NCBI RefSeq assembly: GCF_022524345.1
Contig: NZ_JAKWJU010000002.1
Coordinates: forward strand, 124,001-188,000
Direction: 5' to 3'
DNA: 64,000 nt
Source of the DNA: Streptomyces marispadix
GTDB lineage: Bacteria; Actinomycetota; Actinomycetes; Streptomycetales; Streptomycetaceae
A program made the position numbers and the translations under genes. Below the pieces are notes generated by a model. It was given only the letters and a program-made list of their open reading frames with translations, had not been told where the DNA came from and made no database searches. This document shows, one piece after another, positions 55,057 through 64,000 of this stretch; within the stretch, counting starts at the first letter, position 1, and every line of letters starts with the position of its first letter.

Positions 55057-56517
55057 TCAGAACGGGTAGTGCGCGTGCCGCGTCGCGAGGGTCACCCAGC
55101 GGGTGTTGCTGAACGCGTCCACGCCCCAGCGTCCGCCGAAGCGGCCGTAGCCGGAGTCCTTGAAACCGCCGAACGGTACCTGCGGTTCGTCGGCCACCGA
55201 CTGGTCGTTGACATGCACGATTCCGGTGCGCACACGGCGGGCGACGGCCAGGCCGTGCGTGCCGTTCTCGGTGATGATTCCGCACGTCAGGCCCTGCTCG
55301 GTGTCGTTGGCGAGGGCGACCGCCTCGTCGTCGTCGGTGAAGGAGGCGAGCGCGCAGACGGGGCCGAACGCCTCCGCGTGGTACAGCTCCATGCCCGGTA
55401 CGACACCGCGCAGCACCGTCGCCGGATGCACGGCGTTCTCCGGTGCGCCTCCTCCGGTCAGCACCTCGGCGCCCTTGGCGACGGCGTCCCGTACGAGGGC
55501 GGCCACACGCTCGGCGGAGGCCGCGCTCACCATGGGGCCGATCACGGTGGCCGGGTCGGACGGGGCGCCGTGGGGCAGTCCCGCGACCTTGGCGGTGAAC
55601 TTCTCGGTGAACTCCCCTGCCAGCGAGGCGTGTACGAGGATCCGGTCGCCGGACATGCAGATCTGACCGGCGTTCATGAAGACGGAGAACGCGGCGGCGT
55701 CGACCGCGTAGTCGACGTCGGCGTCGTCGAGGACGATCACCGAGTTCTTTCCGCCCAACTCCAGTACGGCGGGCTTGAGATGACGCGCCGCGAGATCGCC
55801 GATCCGGCGCCCCACCTCGGTGGAGCCGGTGAAGTTGACGGCACGCACGGCGGGTTCGGCTATGAGCGCTTCGGCGACGCCGGCCGCGTCCTCGCGTGCG
55901 TTGCTGACGACGTTGAGCACACCGTCGGGCAGCCCGGCCTCCCGCAGCGCGTCGGCGACGAAGTATCCGCACGCCAGGGGCGCGTCCTCGCTGGGCTTGA
56001 CGACGACGGAGTTGCCGGCGGCGAGCGGCGCGGCGACGGCCCTGGTGCCGAGGATCACGGGCGCGTTCCATGGGGCGAACGCGCCGACGACACCGACGGG
56101 TTCGCGTATCGCGAGGCTCAACGTACCGTCGTCCTGGGGCGTGAGGACCTCGCCGCGTGGCGCCGTGACGGCTGCGGCCGCCTCGCGGAGCATCCCTGAG
56201 GCGAGATGCACGTTGAACAGCGCCCAGGGGCGGCTCCCCCCGGCCTCCCCCGCCATGAGGGCGGCGGCGTCCTCGCTGCGGGACTCCAGGATTCCGGCGG
56301 CCTTGAGGAAGATGTCGCGGCGTTCGGCGGGGCCGGTCGCCGCCCATGCCGGGAACGCCTCCTCGGCCGCGGCGACCGCCCTGCGCACGTCTTCCGGGCC
56401 GCCGGCCGCGACCGTGGCGTACACCTCGCCCGTGTACGGATCGTGGTCCTCTGCCGTGCGTCCGGAGGCGGCGGGGACCTCACGGCCGCCGATGAGCAGG
56501 TCGCGGTGGATGGTCAT
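55057..56517 (-). CDS. Aldehyde dehydrogenase (NAD(P)-dependent)
   Basis: An ALDH-superfamily enzyme of 486 residues that oxidises an aldehyde to its acid. The catalytic general base is in LELGGKNS (about 250) and the nucleophile cysteine in NAGQICMS (about 284), with FTGSTEVGRRIG for cofactor binding and PFGGFKDSGYGRFGG near the end. Relatives include vanillin, salicylaldehyde and benzaldehyde dehydrogenases, so an aromatic aldehyde is a fair guess, not more. The ATG at 56517 has aggagg upstream. It stands alone, divergent from glpF across a 651-base spacer, so it may also serve 3-hydroxypropionaldehyde. Confidence 0.9.
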   Translation of the reverse strand: MTIHRDLLIGGREVPAASGRTAEDHDPYTGEVYATVAAGGPEDVRRAVAAAEEAFPAWAATGPAERRDIFLKAAGILESRSEDAAALMAGEAGGSRPWALFNVHLASGMLREAAAAVTAPRGEVLTPQDDGTLSLAIREPVGVVGAFAPWNAPVILGTRAVAAPLAAGNSVVVKPSEDAPLACGYFVADALREAGLPDGVLNVVSNAREDAAGVAEALIAEPAVRAVNFTGSTEVGRRIGDLAARHLKPAVLELGGKNSVIVLDDADVDYAVDAAAFSVFMNAGQICMSGDRILVHASLAGEFTEKFTAKVAGLPHGAPSDPATVIGPMVSAASAERVAALVRDAVAKGAEVLTGGGAPENAVHPATVLRGVVPGMELYHAEAFGPVCALASFTDDDEAVALANDTEQGLTCGIITENGTHGLAVARRVRTGIVHVNDQSVADEPQVPFGGFKDSGYGRFGGRWGVDAFSNTRWVTLATRHAHYPF

Positions 56518-57168
56518 GGCGGGGGTCCCTCCTGAGACGGGCGGCCCGGCTACCGGGTGTCGTCGTCACCGGCAGGCGCCGGGGCGGCCGTGAGCCGCGG
56601 CCGTACGCGACGGTCGAGGCGATGTTCACCGGGCGGACGTTCGTTCACGGTCACTGGGCCGGAGTCTCCGGCCGCCCCCTTCCGCTGTCAACGGCCCTGC
56701 CGTGCTGTTCCACCTGCGTACGGGCGCCGACGCGCGGGACCCGCGTTGAACGGACGTCGCCGCGACGGCGTGAGCCGACGGACGCCCGGGACATGGGGGC
56801 GTGACGCGGAGCCCTCACGGGAGTCAGGCGGGACCGTCACCGGTGGCGGTCCGGTCCGCCCGGACTCCGCCAGCCCCGGCTCGTACCGAGAGGGGCCCGG
56901 GAACCGGGCGAAATGCGGAGCCGATCACTCCGACACGGCGGTGATGTCGATGACCTCCGCAGGCCCGCACGTCCATGATGTCCATGCCCTTGACGGTCCC
57001 TCAGCCCCGATGAACACTGCCGACACGCTCGTCACGGAGACCGGGCGGGGTGGCGCGCCGGACCGTGAACAGCAGCCCATTGCCCTGGCGCCGGCTCCGT
57101 GCCAGATCAAGCACCATCCCGAAGGAAAGCCCGGGGTCCCGGCCCCGGCCGAGGGACAAGGAGCCGTC
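56518..57168. other. 651-base spacer between aldehyde dehydrogenase gene and glpF
   Basis: No convincing gene is seen. A ttgacg (56990-56995) with an aacact (57013-57018) 17 bases downstream is a weak candidate promoter for glpF. In S. coelicolor a gylR regulator gene precedes the glycerol operon; no such gene is present here. Confidence 0.4.
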
Positions 57169-57903
57169 ATGAGCCAGTTCTCTAACACCGACATCTTCGC
57201 GGGCGAGGTGATCGGCACCGCGATTCTCATCCTCTTCGGTGCCGGCGTCTGTGCCGCCGTCAATCTCCGCTACTCCAAGGCCGCCGCGTCCGGCTGGATC
57301 GTCATCGCCTTCGGCTGGGGCTTCGGCGTCCTCGCCGGCGCGTACACGGCTCTGCCGCTGTCGGGCGGGCACATCAACCCGGCCGTGACGGTCGCCCTCG
57401 CGATCGACAGCGGCGACTGGAGCAAGGTGCCGCTCTACATAGGCTCGCAGATGATCGGCGCCGTGATCGGTGCCGTACTGGTGTGGGTGGCCTACTACGC
57501 GCAGTTCGCCGCCAACGCCGATCCCGAGTTCGCCCAGGGGACGCTGGGCAACTTCTCCACCATTCCCGAGGTACGCAATCCGGCGGCCAATCTCGCCACG
57601 GAGATAGTCGCCACGATCGCCCTGGTGCTGCCGATCCTCGCCTTCGGCGCGACGAAGGCGCTGGCCGAGAACGGCAACCAGGTCCTCGTCGTCGCACTGC
57701 TCGTCGTAGGCATAGGGCTCTCGCTCGGCGGTCCCACGGGGTACGCCATCAACCCCGCTCGTGACCTGGGTCCCCGTGTGGCCCACGCGCTGCTGCCGAT
57801 CCCCAACAAGGGCGGCTCGGACTGGGGTTACGCCTGGGTCCCGGTCGCCGGACCGCTCATCGGGGCGGCGATAGCGGCGGGCATCTTCAAACTCGTCTTC
57901 TGA
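57169..57903 (+). CDS. glpF: Glycerol uptake facilitator (MIP/aquaporin family)
   Basis: Channel protein of 244 residues with six membrane helices and two half-helices. The NPA boxes are GGHINPAVT (about 69) and GYAINPARD (about 193); the latter is followed by LGPR as in glycerol channels. The ATG has aaggag upstream (57158-57163). It lies 62 bases before glpK, so glycerol that enters is trapped by phosphorylation. Expression should depend on glycerol, but no operator was recognised. Length and motifs are complete. Confidence 0.95.
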   Translation: MSQFSNTDIFAGEVIGTAILILFGAGVCAAVNLRYSKAAASGWIVIAFGWGFGVLAGAYTALPLSGGHINPAVTVALAIDSGDWSKVPLYIGSQMIGAVIGAVLVWVAYYAQFAANADPEFAQGTLGNFSTIPEVRNPAANLATEIVATIALVLPILAFGATKALAENGNQVLVVALLVVGIGLSLGGPTGYAINPARDLGPRVAHALLPIPNKGGSDWGYAWVPVAGPLIGAAIAAGIFKLVF

Positions 57904-57965
57904 CCCCCGGGCCCACGGACCCGGGACATCCTCCAGCACTCCGGTTCGGACAAGGGGACGCGACC

Positions 57966-59474
57966 ATGTCGGACAAGTTCGTAGCAGCCATCGACCAGGG
58001 AACGACGTCGAGCCGCTGCATGATCTTCAACCAGGACGGCGCCGTCGTAGCCGTCGACCAGCGCGAGCACCGCCAGATCTTCCCCAAGCCAGGCTGGGTG
58101 GAGCACGACGCGACCGAGATCTGGTCGAAGGTGCAGGCCGTGGTGGCCGGGGCGATCGCCAAGGCCGGGCTGCGCGCCGACCAGCTCAGCGCGCTGGGCA
58201 TCACCAACCAGCGGGAGACCACCGTCCTCTGGGACAAGAGAACCGGCCAGCCGGTGCACAACGCCATCGTCTGGCAGGACACCCGGACCTCCACGCTCTG
58301 CACCGAACTGGGCGGCTCCGACGGCCAGGACCGCTTCCGCGACCGTACGGGCCTGCCGCTGGCCAGCTACTTCGCGGGGCCCAAGGTGGCCTGGCTGCTG
58401 GACAACGTGCCAGGGCTGAGGCAGCGCGCGGAGAACGGGGAGATCGCGTTCGGGACCATCGACTCCTGGCTGATCTGGAACCTCACGGGAGCGACCGACG
58501 GCGGCGTGCACGTCACCGACGTCACCAACGCAGGCCGCACCATGCTGATGAACCTGGAGACCCTCCAGTGGGACCAGTCCATCCTCGACGCGATGAACGT
58601 GCCCGCGGCCGTGCTCCCGGAGATCCGCTCCTCGTCGGAGATCTACGGCACTGCCCACGGGCAGGTCGCGGGGGTGCCGGTGGCCTCCGCGCTCGGCGAC
58701 CAGCACGCGGCCCTGTTCGGGCAGACGTGCTACTCGGTGGGCGAGGCCAAGAACACCTACGGCACGGGGTCGTTCCTGCTGCTCAACACCGGGCAGCGGC
58801 CCGTGCCCAGCAAGAGCGGCCTGCTGACGACGATGGCCTACCAGCTCGGGGGCGAGCCGCCCACGTACTGCCTGGAAGGTTCGATCGCGATCACCGGTGC
58901 GCTCGTCCAGTGGTTCCGCGACCAGCTCGGGATCATCCGGGAGGCCGCGGAGATCGAGACGCTGGCGGCGAGCGTCGAGGACAACGGCGGCGCCTACATC
59001 GTCCCGGCGTTCTCGGGGCTGTTCGCACCGTACTGGCGGTCCGACGCACGCGGTGTGGTGGCCGGTCTGACGCGCTACGTCACCAAGGGGCACCTGGCGC
59101 GGGCGGTGCTGGAGGCCACGAGCTGGCAGACGCGTGAGGTCGTGGACGCCATGTACACCGACTCCGGGGTGCACATCACCAGCCTGAAGGTCGACGGCGG
59201 CATGACGGGCAACAATCTGCTGATGCAGCATCAGGCCGATGTGCTCGACGTGCCGGTGATCCGTCCGGTGGTCGCCGAGACGACGTGCCTGGGCGCGGCC
59301 TATGCGGCGGGCCTGGCGACGGGCGTCTGGTCCGACCTGGATGAGCTGAGCAGCCACTGGAAGCGGGACGCGGAGTGGACCCCGCAGATGGAGCCGGAGG
59401 CCCGGGACCGGGAGTACCGGAACTGGCGGAAGGCGGTGGAGCGCAGCTTCGGCTGGCTGGAGGACGGCGAGTGA
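57966..59474 (+). CDS. glpK: Glycerol kinase
   Basis: FGGY-family kinase of 502 residues that turns glycerol into glycerol 3-phosphate with ATP. Motifs include [18 protein letters not shown] at the N-terminus, [28 protein letters not shown] for the ATP-binding half, and [21 protein letters not shown] being typical. The C-terminus has a C-T-x-L-G motif ([12 protein letters not shown]). The ATG is preceded by aagggga. It is the second gene of the glpF-glpK operon. The next gene is convergent. Confidence 0.97.
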   Translation: MSDKFVAAIDQGTTSSRCMIFNQDGAVVAVDQREHRQIFPKPGWVEHDATEIWSKVQAVVAGAIAKAGLRADQLSALGITNQRETTVLWDKRTGQPVHNAIVWQDTRTSTLCTELGGSDGQDRFRDRTGLPLASYFAGPKVAWLLDNVPGLRQRAENGEIAFGTIDSWLIWNLTGATDGGVHVTDVTNAGRTMLMNLETLQWDQSILDAMNVPAAVLPEIRSSSEIYGTAHGQVAGVPVASALGDQHAALFGQTCYSVGEAKNTYGTGSFLLLNTGQRPVPSKSGLLTTMAYQLGGEPPTYCLEGSIAITGALVQWFRDQLGIIREAAEIETLAASVEDNGGAYIVPAFSGLFAPYWRSDARGVVAGLTRYVTKGHLARAVLEATSWQTREVVDAMYTDSGVHITSLKVDGGMTGNNLLMQHQADVLDVPVIRPVVAETTCLGAAYAAGLATGVWSDLDELSSHWKRDAEWTPQMEPEARDREYRNWRKAVERSFGWLEDGE

Positions 59475-59644
59475 CGGGCGGGCTGAGCCGCAGGGGGACC
59501 CGCACGGGTACCCGCTAGGTTCCGCAGGCTCGGGTGACCGGTCGCACCGGCTCACCGTGACCGGCTGACACCGGCTCACACCTCACCATCGGCTCGGCGC
59601 GGGCATACGTCCCCCGGGCCAGGTGCGGAACGACGGAGCCCGGT

Positions 59645-59678
59645 CCGGCCCCGGCGGCGTTCAGCGCGCCGGGGCCGG
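59645..59678 (-). terminator. Stem-loop spanning the cvnD stop codon
   Basis: ccggccccggcg (59645-59656) pairs with cgccggggccgg (59667-59678). The arm lies partly in the last codons of cvnD and surrounds its stop at 59661. It could also act on the convergent glpK transcript. The overlap with coding sequence lowers confidence. Confidence 0.4.
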
Positions 59679-60290
59679 GCTGGGCTCCTTCTGCTGTGCG
59701 GCCACCGCACGGCGCATCGCGTGCTCGACGACGGACACCAGGGTGTCGCGTACGGAGGCGCGGCGCCGCGCGTCGCAGACCAGCACCGGAACCTCCTCGT
59801 CCAGGTCGAGCGCCTCGCGGAGGGCGTCGGCGGGATACATCTCCGCACCGTCGAAGTGGTTGACGGCGACGATGAAGGGGATCTTCCGGCGCTCGAAGTA
59901 GTCGATGCCGGCGAAGCTGTCCTCCAGTCTGCGGGTGTCGACGAGTACGACAGCGCCGAGGGCGCCCTGCGCCAGCTCGTCCCACAGGAACCAGAAGCGG
60001 TCCTGGCCGGGCGTGCCGAACAGGTACAGCACCAGCCCGTCGTTGATCGTGATGCGGCCGAAGTCCATCGCGACCGTGGTCGTGGACTTGGCCTCGACGC
60101 CCGCGGTGTCGTCCACGGGACGGCCCGCCTCGGTGAGTGTCTCCTCGGTGCGAAGCGGCTTGATCTCGCTCACCGCTCCGACCAGGGTCGTCTTGCCTAC
60201 GCCGAAGCCGCCCGCCACGAGGAGCTTCAGCGTCACCGGTTCGGCTGGCGACGCCGTACCGGCGCCTCGTTTAGAGCGCCCGAAGACCAT
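59661..60290 (-). CDS. Conservon GTPase (CvnD-type, MglA-like)
   Basis: A small Ras-like GTPase of 209 residues, member of the four-gene conservon. The P-loop is GGFGVGKTTLVG, the switch II region FGTPGQDRFWF, and NHFDG the base-binding motif (usual N-K-x-D, here Asn-His-Phe-Asp). The ATG at 60290 follows agaggtga. In S. coelicolor, conservons form a membrane complex in which CvnD is regulated by the Roadblock and DUF742 proteins and the sensor kinase. The gene overlaps the CvnC gene by 20 bases, so translation is coupled. The downstream effector, P450 in some systems, is not in the window. Confidence 0.92.
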   Translation of the reverse strand: MVFGRSKRGAGTASPAEPVTLKLLVAGGFGVGKTTLVGAVSEIKPLRTEETLTEAGRPVDDTAGVEAKSTTTVAMDFGRITINDGLVLYLFGTPGQDRFWFLWDELAQGALGAVVLVDTRRLEDSFAGIDYFERRKIPFIVAVNHFDGAEMYPADALREALDLDEEVPVLVCDARRRASVRDTLVSVVEHAMRRAVAAQQKEPSPAPAR

Positions 60291-60744
60291 CGATCACCTC
60301 TCTGAGAATGCTTTCGTCCGGCAGTTCCGCCGGAGGGACGGGCCGGCTGACGCGGACCCAGCCCGCGTCGATGAGGTCTCCGATGAGAACGCGAACGACG
60401 CCTACGGGAAGGTCGAGTTCGGCGGAGAGTTCGGCGACGGACTGCGGGGCGCGGCGGCACTGGAGGACGATGTCGACGTGCTCCGGGGCGAGTGAGTTGT
60501 CCGCGTAGACGTCGGCGTTGTCCTGGGCGCCGCCGGTGCCGTCACCGGCGGCCCCGTGATTGTCGCCGCTCCCCACGGTGTCCTCGTGGGGCTTCGCGTC
60601 CCCTTCACCGTCCCGGCTCTCGGCGATCACCAGGGCGATGAGGTCGAGTCGCGCCTCATCGGAGCTGCTGCGGGTGCGGCCGCGCGTCATGGCGTACGGC
60701 CGCACCACAGGCCCTGCTGCGTCGTCGAACCAGCGGTCCGTCAT
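60271..60744 (-). CDS. Conservon DUF742 protein (CvnC-type)
   Basis: A DUF742 protein of 157 residues. The typical N-terminal VRPYAMTRGRT and the C-terminal winged-helix-like part (LQCRRAPQSVAELSAELDLP, VVRVLIGDLIDAGWVRV) are present. A Gly/Asp/Asn-rich loop between them (about 55-85) is longer than usual. The ATG at 60744 is chosen from homologue starts (MTDRWFDDAAGP); a GTG at 60777 would overlap the previous gene. It acts with the GTPase and Roadblock protein, probably as an adaptor. Confidence 0.9.
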   Translation of the reverse strand: MTDRWFDDAAGPVVRPYAMTRGRTRSSSDEARLDLIALVIAESRDGEGDAKPHEDTVGSGDNHGAAGDGTGGAQDNADVYADNSLAPEHVDIVLQCRRAPQSVAELSAELDLPVGVVRVLIGDLIDAGWVRVSRPVPPAELPDESILREVIDGLRAL

Positions 60745-60766
60745 CTGTGTGTCCGTTCGGGTCCCG

Positions 60767-61210
60767 TCAGTTCCCACCGGTTCGGCCGGAGGGATTCGAC
60801 CGGGGGGCGGTGCCCAGGTGTGCCCCGACCCGCTTGACCAGGAGCGTCATCTCGTAGGCGATGAGGCCCACGTCGGCGTCGGCGTCGGCGACCACGGCCA
60901 GGCAACTGCCGTCGCCCGCCGCCGTGACGAAGAGGAACGCCTCTTCCAGCTCGACGACGGTCTGCCGCACGCCGCCGACGTCGAAGTGACGGCCGACTCC
61001 CTTGGCGAGGCTGTGGAAGCCGGACGCGACGGCGGCCAGATGCTCGCCGTCCTCCCGTGTCAGGTCCTGGGACGCTCCGCGGGGCAGCCCGTCGCCGGAG
61101 AGCACCAGGGCTTTGCTGATGCTGCCGACACGCTGTACCAACTCGTCCAGGAGCCAGTTGAGTTCACCGCTTCCGGAAGCGGTGTTCTCCGTGCCTTTCG
61201 GTGCGGTCAT
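60767..61210 (-). CDS. Conservon Roadblock/LC7 protein (CvnB-type)
   Basis: A 147-residue Roadblock/LC7 protein, a family known as GTPase activator or scaffold for MglA-like GTPases. The fold is visible as ELNWLLDELVQRVGSISKAL, VASGFHSLAKGVGRHFDVGG and FLFVTAAGDGSCLAVVADAD. Its start ATG overlaps the stop of the kinase gene by four bases (ATGA), so translation is coupled. The protein probably tunes CvnD activity at the membrane in response to the sensor kinase. The C-terminus is a short Arg/Ser/Gly tail. Confidence 0.93.
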   Translation of the reverse strand: MTAPKGTENTASGSGELNWLLDELVQRVGSISKALVLSGDGLPRGASQDLTREDGEHLAAVASGFHSLAKGVGRHFDVGGVRQTVVELEEAFLFVTAAGDGSCLAVVADADADVGLIAYEMTLLVKRVGAHLGTAPRSNPSGRTGGN

Positions 61211-64000
61211 CGACCGTCCCCCTCCGGTGTCGTTCCTGGTGCTGACTCCGCCGCCTCGTCCCCCGACTCGCCGGCGTTGTGCAGGCGGCCCCGCTGCCAG
61301 CCGCGCTGGAGCGATGCCATCCGGTTGCGTACCTCGTCCGCGTCGCGGTTCGCCAGATCGTCCGAGCGTCGACCGGGGTCTCCGCTCGCCGGTGTGGCGT
61401 CGCCCGGGTCCCTTTTGAGCTGGGGTGCCAGGTTCGCCTGCCGGACCCTGCGCGGCAGTTTGCCGACCGTACCGGACTTCGCGGGTCCAGCGGACGGCTT
61501 CGCGCCTGTCGCGGTGGACTCTCCCGCGGGCGGGGTGTCCTGGCGCTCCCGGTCGTCTTCCTGGCCCTGCCTGGCGGGGCGTGCCTCGGCGTCCTCCGCC
61601 TCGGGGGCGTCCGGCCGGGCGACGGTACGTCCGTGGTCGGCGACCAGCACGGGCGTACGCGGCCGGCGCTTCGGCAGCGGCGCGAGTCCACCCTTGCCGT
61701 CGCTCTGCGGCGACGTGGGGCGCGAGGGGCCGTCGGTCTCGTCCTGTGCCTGCTGGTGCTGTTCGAGGCCGGGTCTCGGGCCGCCGAGTACGCCGGGGCC
61801 GGTGGGGCGCAGCGGTGCGTCCTCGCGCCCGGGCTTCTCCCGCCCGTTGCCGTCGCGTCCGTTTCCGTCGCGTGCGGGGCCTTCCCTGCCCTTGCCGTCG
61901 CGGTCCGCGCCTTCGTCGTCCCTGCCGCGTTCGCGGCCTGGGCCCTTCTCCAACTCGCCGAGCGGCGCCTCCAGTTCGACGGCGCCCTCCAGGGCGGCGC
62001 GCTGCCGCGGCGTCGCCGAGGCGGCTCCGGGGCCGCGTGTGAGGGCGTCGAGCCGGGTGCCGGTCACGCCGGTGCCGGACGCCGGTTCCCGCTCCAGGCG
62101 GTCCTCGTCCTGTCCTGAGGTCTCGGTGAGAATCCTGCCGGGGACGAGTACGACGGCCGTGGTGCCGCCGTACGGGGAGGGCTGGAGGGAGACGCGCACG
62201 CCCTGGCGCTGGGCGAGCCGGGAGACCACGAACAGGCCGAGGCGGTCGGTGTCGGAGAGTTCGAACTCGGGGGTCTCCGCGAGCCGCAGGTTCGCCTCCA
62301 GCAGCGCGTCGGCGGCCATGCCGAGTCCGCGGTCGTGGATCTCCAGGGTGTAGCCGTTCGCCACGCGTTCACCGAGTACCTGGACTGCGGTGTGCGGCGG
62401 GGAGAACACGGTGGCGTTCTCCAGCAGTTCGGCGATGAGGTGTGTGAGGTCGGCGACGGAACCGCCGTCGACGGCGAGCCGCGGCAGGCGGCGCACCTCG
62501 ATCCGCTCGTAGTCCTCGACCTCGGAGACGGCGGCCCGTACGACGTCCATGAGCTGCACGGGCTTGCGCCACTGGCGGGAGGGTGCCGCGCCGGAGAGGA
62601 TGACCAGGCCCTCGGCGTGGCGCCGCATGCGGGTCGTGAGGTGGTCGAGGCGGAAGAGGTCGGCGAGTTCGTCGGAGTCCTCGGTGCGGCGCTCCATGTG
62701 GTCCAGGAGGCTCAACTGCCGGTGCAGCAGCACCTGGTTGCGGCGGGCGAGGTTGACGAACACCTCGGAGACCCCGCGCCGCATGCCTGCCTGCTTGACG
62801 GCGGCCTCGACGGCCGCGCGCTGAAGGGTGTTGACCGCCTGCCCGACCTGTCCGGCCTCGTCCTGCGGGTAGTCGAGCCTGGGCGCCTCGGTCTCGATGT
62901 CGACGGTCTCGCCCGCCGCGAGACGGCGCATCACACTCGGCAGGCGTACGCCCGCTGCCTCCTGGGCCTCTCTGCGCAGCGTGCGCAGATCGCGCACGAG
63001 GCCGCGGCCGACGCGGAAGGAGATGACGATCGAGGCGATGACGGCGGCGGCTCCGAGCACCGCGGCGATACCGGCCTGGGTGAGCACCTTCGTGGCGTCG
63101 GGCTGCACGCGCTGCTCGTAGCGGTCGCGGGCCTCGAAGTTCATGCGCTCCAGGTCGGTGAGGACGGTGGAGGTGGCCGACTGCCAGCGCTCGGCGTTGA
63201 CGACGCCCTGGGTGCCGCGGCTGCCGGCGGCGATGATGGCGTCCTCGTAGCTGCGCAGCGTGCGGCCGTCGGTGCCGTTCCAGTACGAGTCGTAGAACTG
63301 CCGTTCCTCGGCGGGCAGTTCGGCGAGGGTCGTCTCGTAGGTGAGGTTGCGTTCGGCCACGCGGTCGGAGAACGCGCGCCGGTCGCCCTTGGTCATCTCC
63401 CCGGAGGCGAGTGCCGCCGCCATCAGCGCGTCCTCGCGGGCGAGATACTCGCGGGCGCGTACGAGACCGACGAGGGCGCGGCCCTGCTTGTCGAGGTCGA
63501 CGTCGTCGATGCCGCCGAGCGCGCTGAGGAACGTGTAGCAGGGGTCGATGAGTTCGTTGTACGCCTGGAAGGCGCCGCCGCGGGTGAGGGTGCTCTCCTC
63601 CGCCTTGCGGATCTTCTTCAGGCCCGCCAGCTTGTCCAGCATCACGTCGAGGCGCTGCTGTGTGCTGCCGGTGAGCTGCGAACGCAGCCCGGGGGTACGG
63701 GCGTTGGCGCGCAGCTTGGCTATCTGGGCGTCCGTGTCCCTCTGTTGCTTCTTGAGCTGGGACATCGCCTCGGACCCGCGGGGGTCGGCGAGGTAGACCA
63801 TGACCTGCCGGCGCTCACGCTGGAGGGCTTGCGCCGCGTCCTGCGCAGGGTCGCCCACCTTGTCGACGGTGCTGACCACGTCGAGCAGTTCGCGGGCCTC
63901 ACGGCCCGTCACATACGTGGCGAGGGCCCACAGGGACACCAGCGACAGCAGCGGCACCAGGAGCAGCGCCACGATCTTCCGGCGGATCGACCTACCGCGC
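61207..64000 (-). CDS. Conservon sensor histidine kinase-like protein (CvnA-type), 5' end cut by window
   Basis: A membrane sensor with a nitrate/nitrite-type extracellular domain. The frame is open at the end of the window with RSIRRKIVALLLVPLLS, typical of the first few residues, so only a few codons may be missing. A first membrane helix, an extracellular helical domain (about 40-305), a second helix (TQAGIAAVLGAAAVIASIVI) and a HAMP domain precede a histidine-kinase-like ATPase domain (LLENATVFSPPHTAV, DRGLGMAADAL, GLFVVSRLAQRQGV). The last 280 residues are a Gly/Arg/Glu/Pro-rich disordered tail. No conserved H-box is evident, as in other CvnA proteins. It is the first gene of the cvnABCD order. 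Confidence 0.9.
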   Translation of the reverse strand, partial: RGRSIRRKIVALLLVPLLSLVSLWALATYVTGREARELLDVVSTVDKVGDPAQDAAQALQRERRQVMVYLADPRGSEAMSQLKKQQRDTDAQIAKLRANARTPGLRSQLTGSTQQRLDVMLDKLAGLKKIRKAEESTLTRGGAFQAYNELIDPCYTFLSALGGIDDVDLDKQGRALVGLVRAREYLAREDALMAAALASGEMTKGDRRAFSDRVAERNLTYETTLAELPAEERQFYDSYWNGTDGRTLRSYEDAIIAAGSRGTQGVVNAERWQSATSTVLTDLERMNFEARDRYEQRVQPDATKVLTQAGIAAVLGAAAVIASIVISFRVGRGLVRDLRTLRREAQEAAGVRLPSVMRRLAAGETVDIETEAPRLDYPQDEAGQVGQAVNTLQRAAVEAAVKQAGMRRGVSEVFVNLARRNQVLLHRQLSLLDHMERRTEDSDELADLFRLDHLTTRMRRHAEGLVILSGAAPSRQWRKPVQLMDVVRAAVSEVEDYERIEVRRLPRLAVDGGSVADLTHLIAELLENATVFSPPHTAVQVLGERVANGYTLEIHDRGLGMAADALLEANLRLAETPEFELSDTDRLGLFVVSRLAQRQGVRVSLQPSPYGGTTAVVLVPGRILTETSGQDEDRLEREPASGTGVTGTRLDALTRGPGAASATPRQRAALEGAVELEAPLGELEKGPGRERGRDDEGADRDGKGREGPARDGNGRDGNGREKPGREDAPLRPTGPGVLGGPRPGLEQHQQAQDETDGPSRPTSPQSDGKGGLAPLPKRRPRTPVLVADHGRTVARPDAPEAEDAEARPARQGQEDDRERQDTPPAGESTATGAKPSAGPAKSGTVGKLPRRVRQANLAPQLKRDPGDATPASGDPGRRSDDLANRDADEVRNRMASLQRGWQRGRLHNAGESGDEAAESAPGTTPEGDGR

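Overview
The window is chromosomal DNA from a high-GC actinomycete, almost certainly a Streptomyces or close relative. The evidence is the very high GC with strong third-position GC bias, frequent GTG/TTG starts, and Streptomyces-type gene neighbourhoods: gcvP - PRC-barrel - dinB - merR - DUF151 nuclease - FHA - DUF881/Sbp/DUF881 - manC - CDP-alcohol transferase - crr - ptsI, plus a conservon (CvnA-D). No rRNA, tRNA, CRISPR array, prophage or insertion sequence was recognised.

Layout. 1-4.6 kb: a 5'-truncated family 2 glycosyltransferase, an LCP cell-wall ligase and an unrecognised proline-rich protein. 4.7-14.6 kb: a sugar-acid/IlvD-type dehydratase, a secreted GH92 mannosidase, apolipoprotein N-acyltransferase behind an 8-bp tandem repeat, a FAD monooxygenase divergent from a TetR regulator with a clear palindromic operator, a small TPR-like protein and uracil-DNA glycosylase. 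14.8-20.7 kb: an orphan peptide-binding lipoprotein, two SDR reductases in an operon, a HipA-like kinase/DUF3037 pair and a Tat-type Rieske lipoprotein. 20.8-31.6 kb: MocR regulator divergent from a PNPOx-like protein, EamA exporter, Clp-N protein, DUF4232 lipoprotein, PadR regulator, PhzF, CPBP protease, GCS2 ligase and two small conserved proteins. 31.7-48.1 kb: glycine decarboxylase under a tandem glycine riboswitch, then a long minus-strand block covering DNA repair, regulation and envelope functions, then the general PTS genes crr and ptsI. 48.2-59.5 kb: an unknown protein, acetoacetyl-CoA synthetase, a GH31-like protein lacking its catalytic motifs, a frameshifted VanX-type dipeptidase, an aldehyde dehydrogenase and the glpF-glpK operon. 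59.6-64 kb: conservon cvnDCBA, cut by the window end.

How the parts work together. Most genes are housekeeping or envelope functions. Links visible in the sequence are: glycine cleavage controlled by glycine; glycerol uptake coupled to phosphorylation; EI and EIIA of the sugar PTS; GDP-mannose synthesis beside phospholipid synthesis and the DUF881/Sbp/FHA cluster; and a four-protein conservon signalling module.

The most useful oddities are two genes broken by apparent single-base frameshifts (a MerR regulator and a VanX-like peptidase), a GH31 protein that has lost its nucleophile region, a fused ManC whose phosphomannomutase half lacks the catalytic serine loop, a nine-copy 8-bp repeat in front of lnt, and the absence of an ftsR-type MerR gene between the DUF151 and FHA genes. 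I found no convincing wholly new multi-gene system. The HipA-like/DUF3037 pair and the DUF881/Sbp/FHA cluster are the best candidates for poorly described biology.
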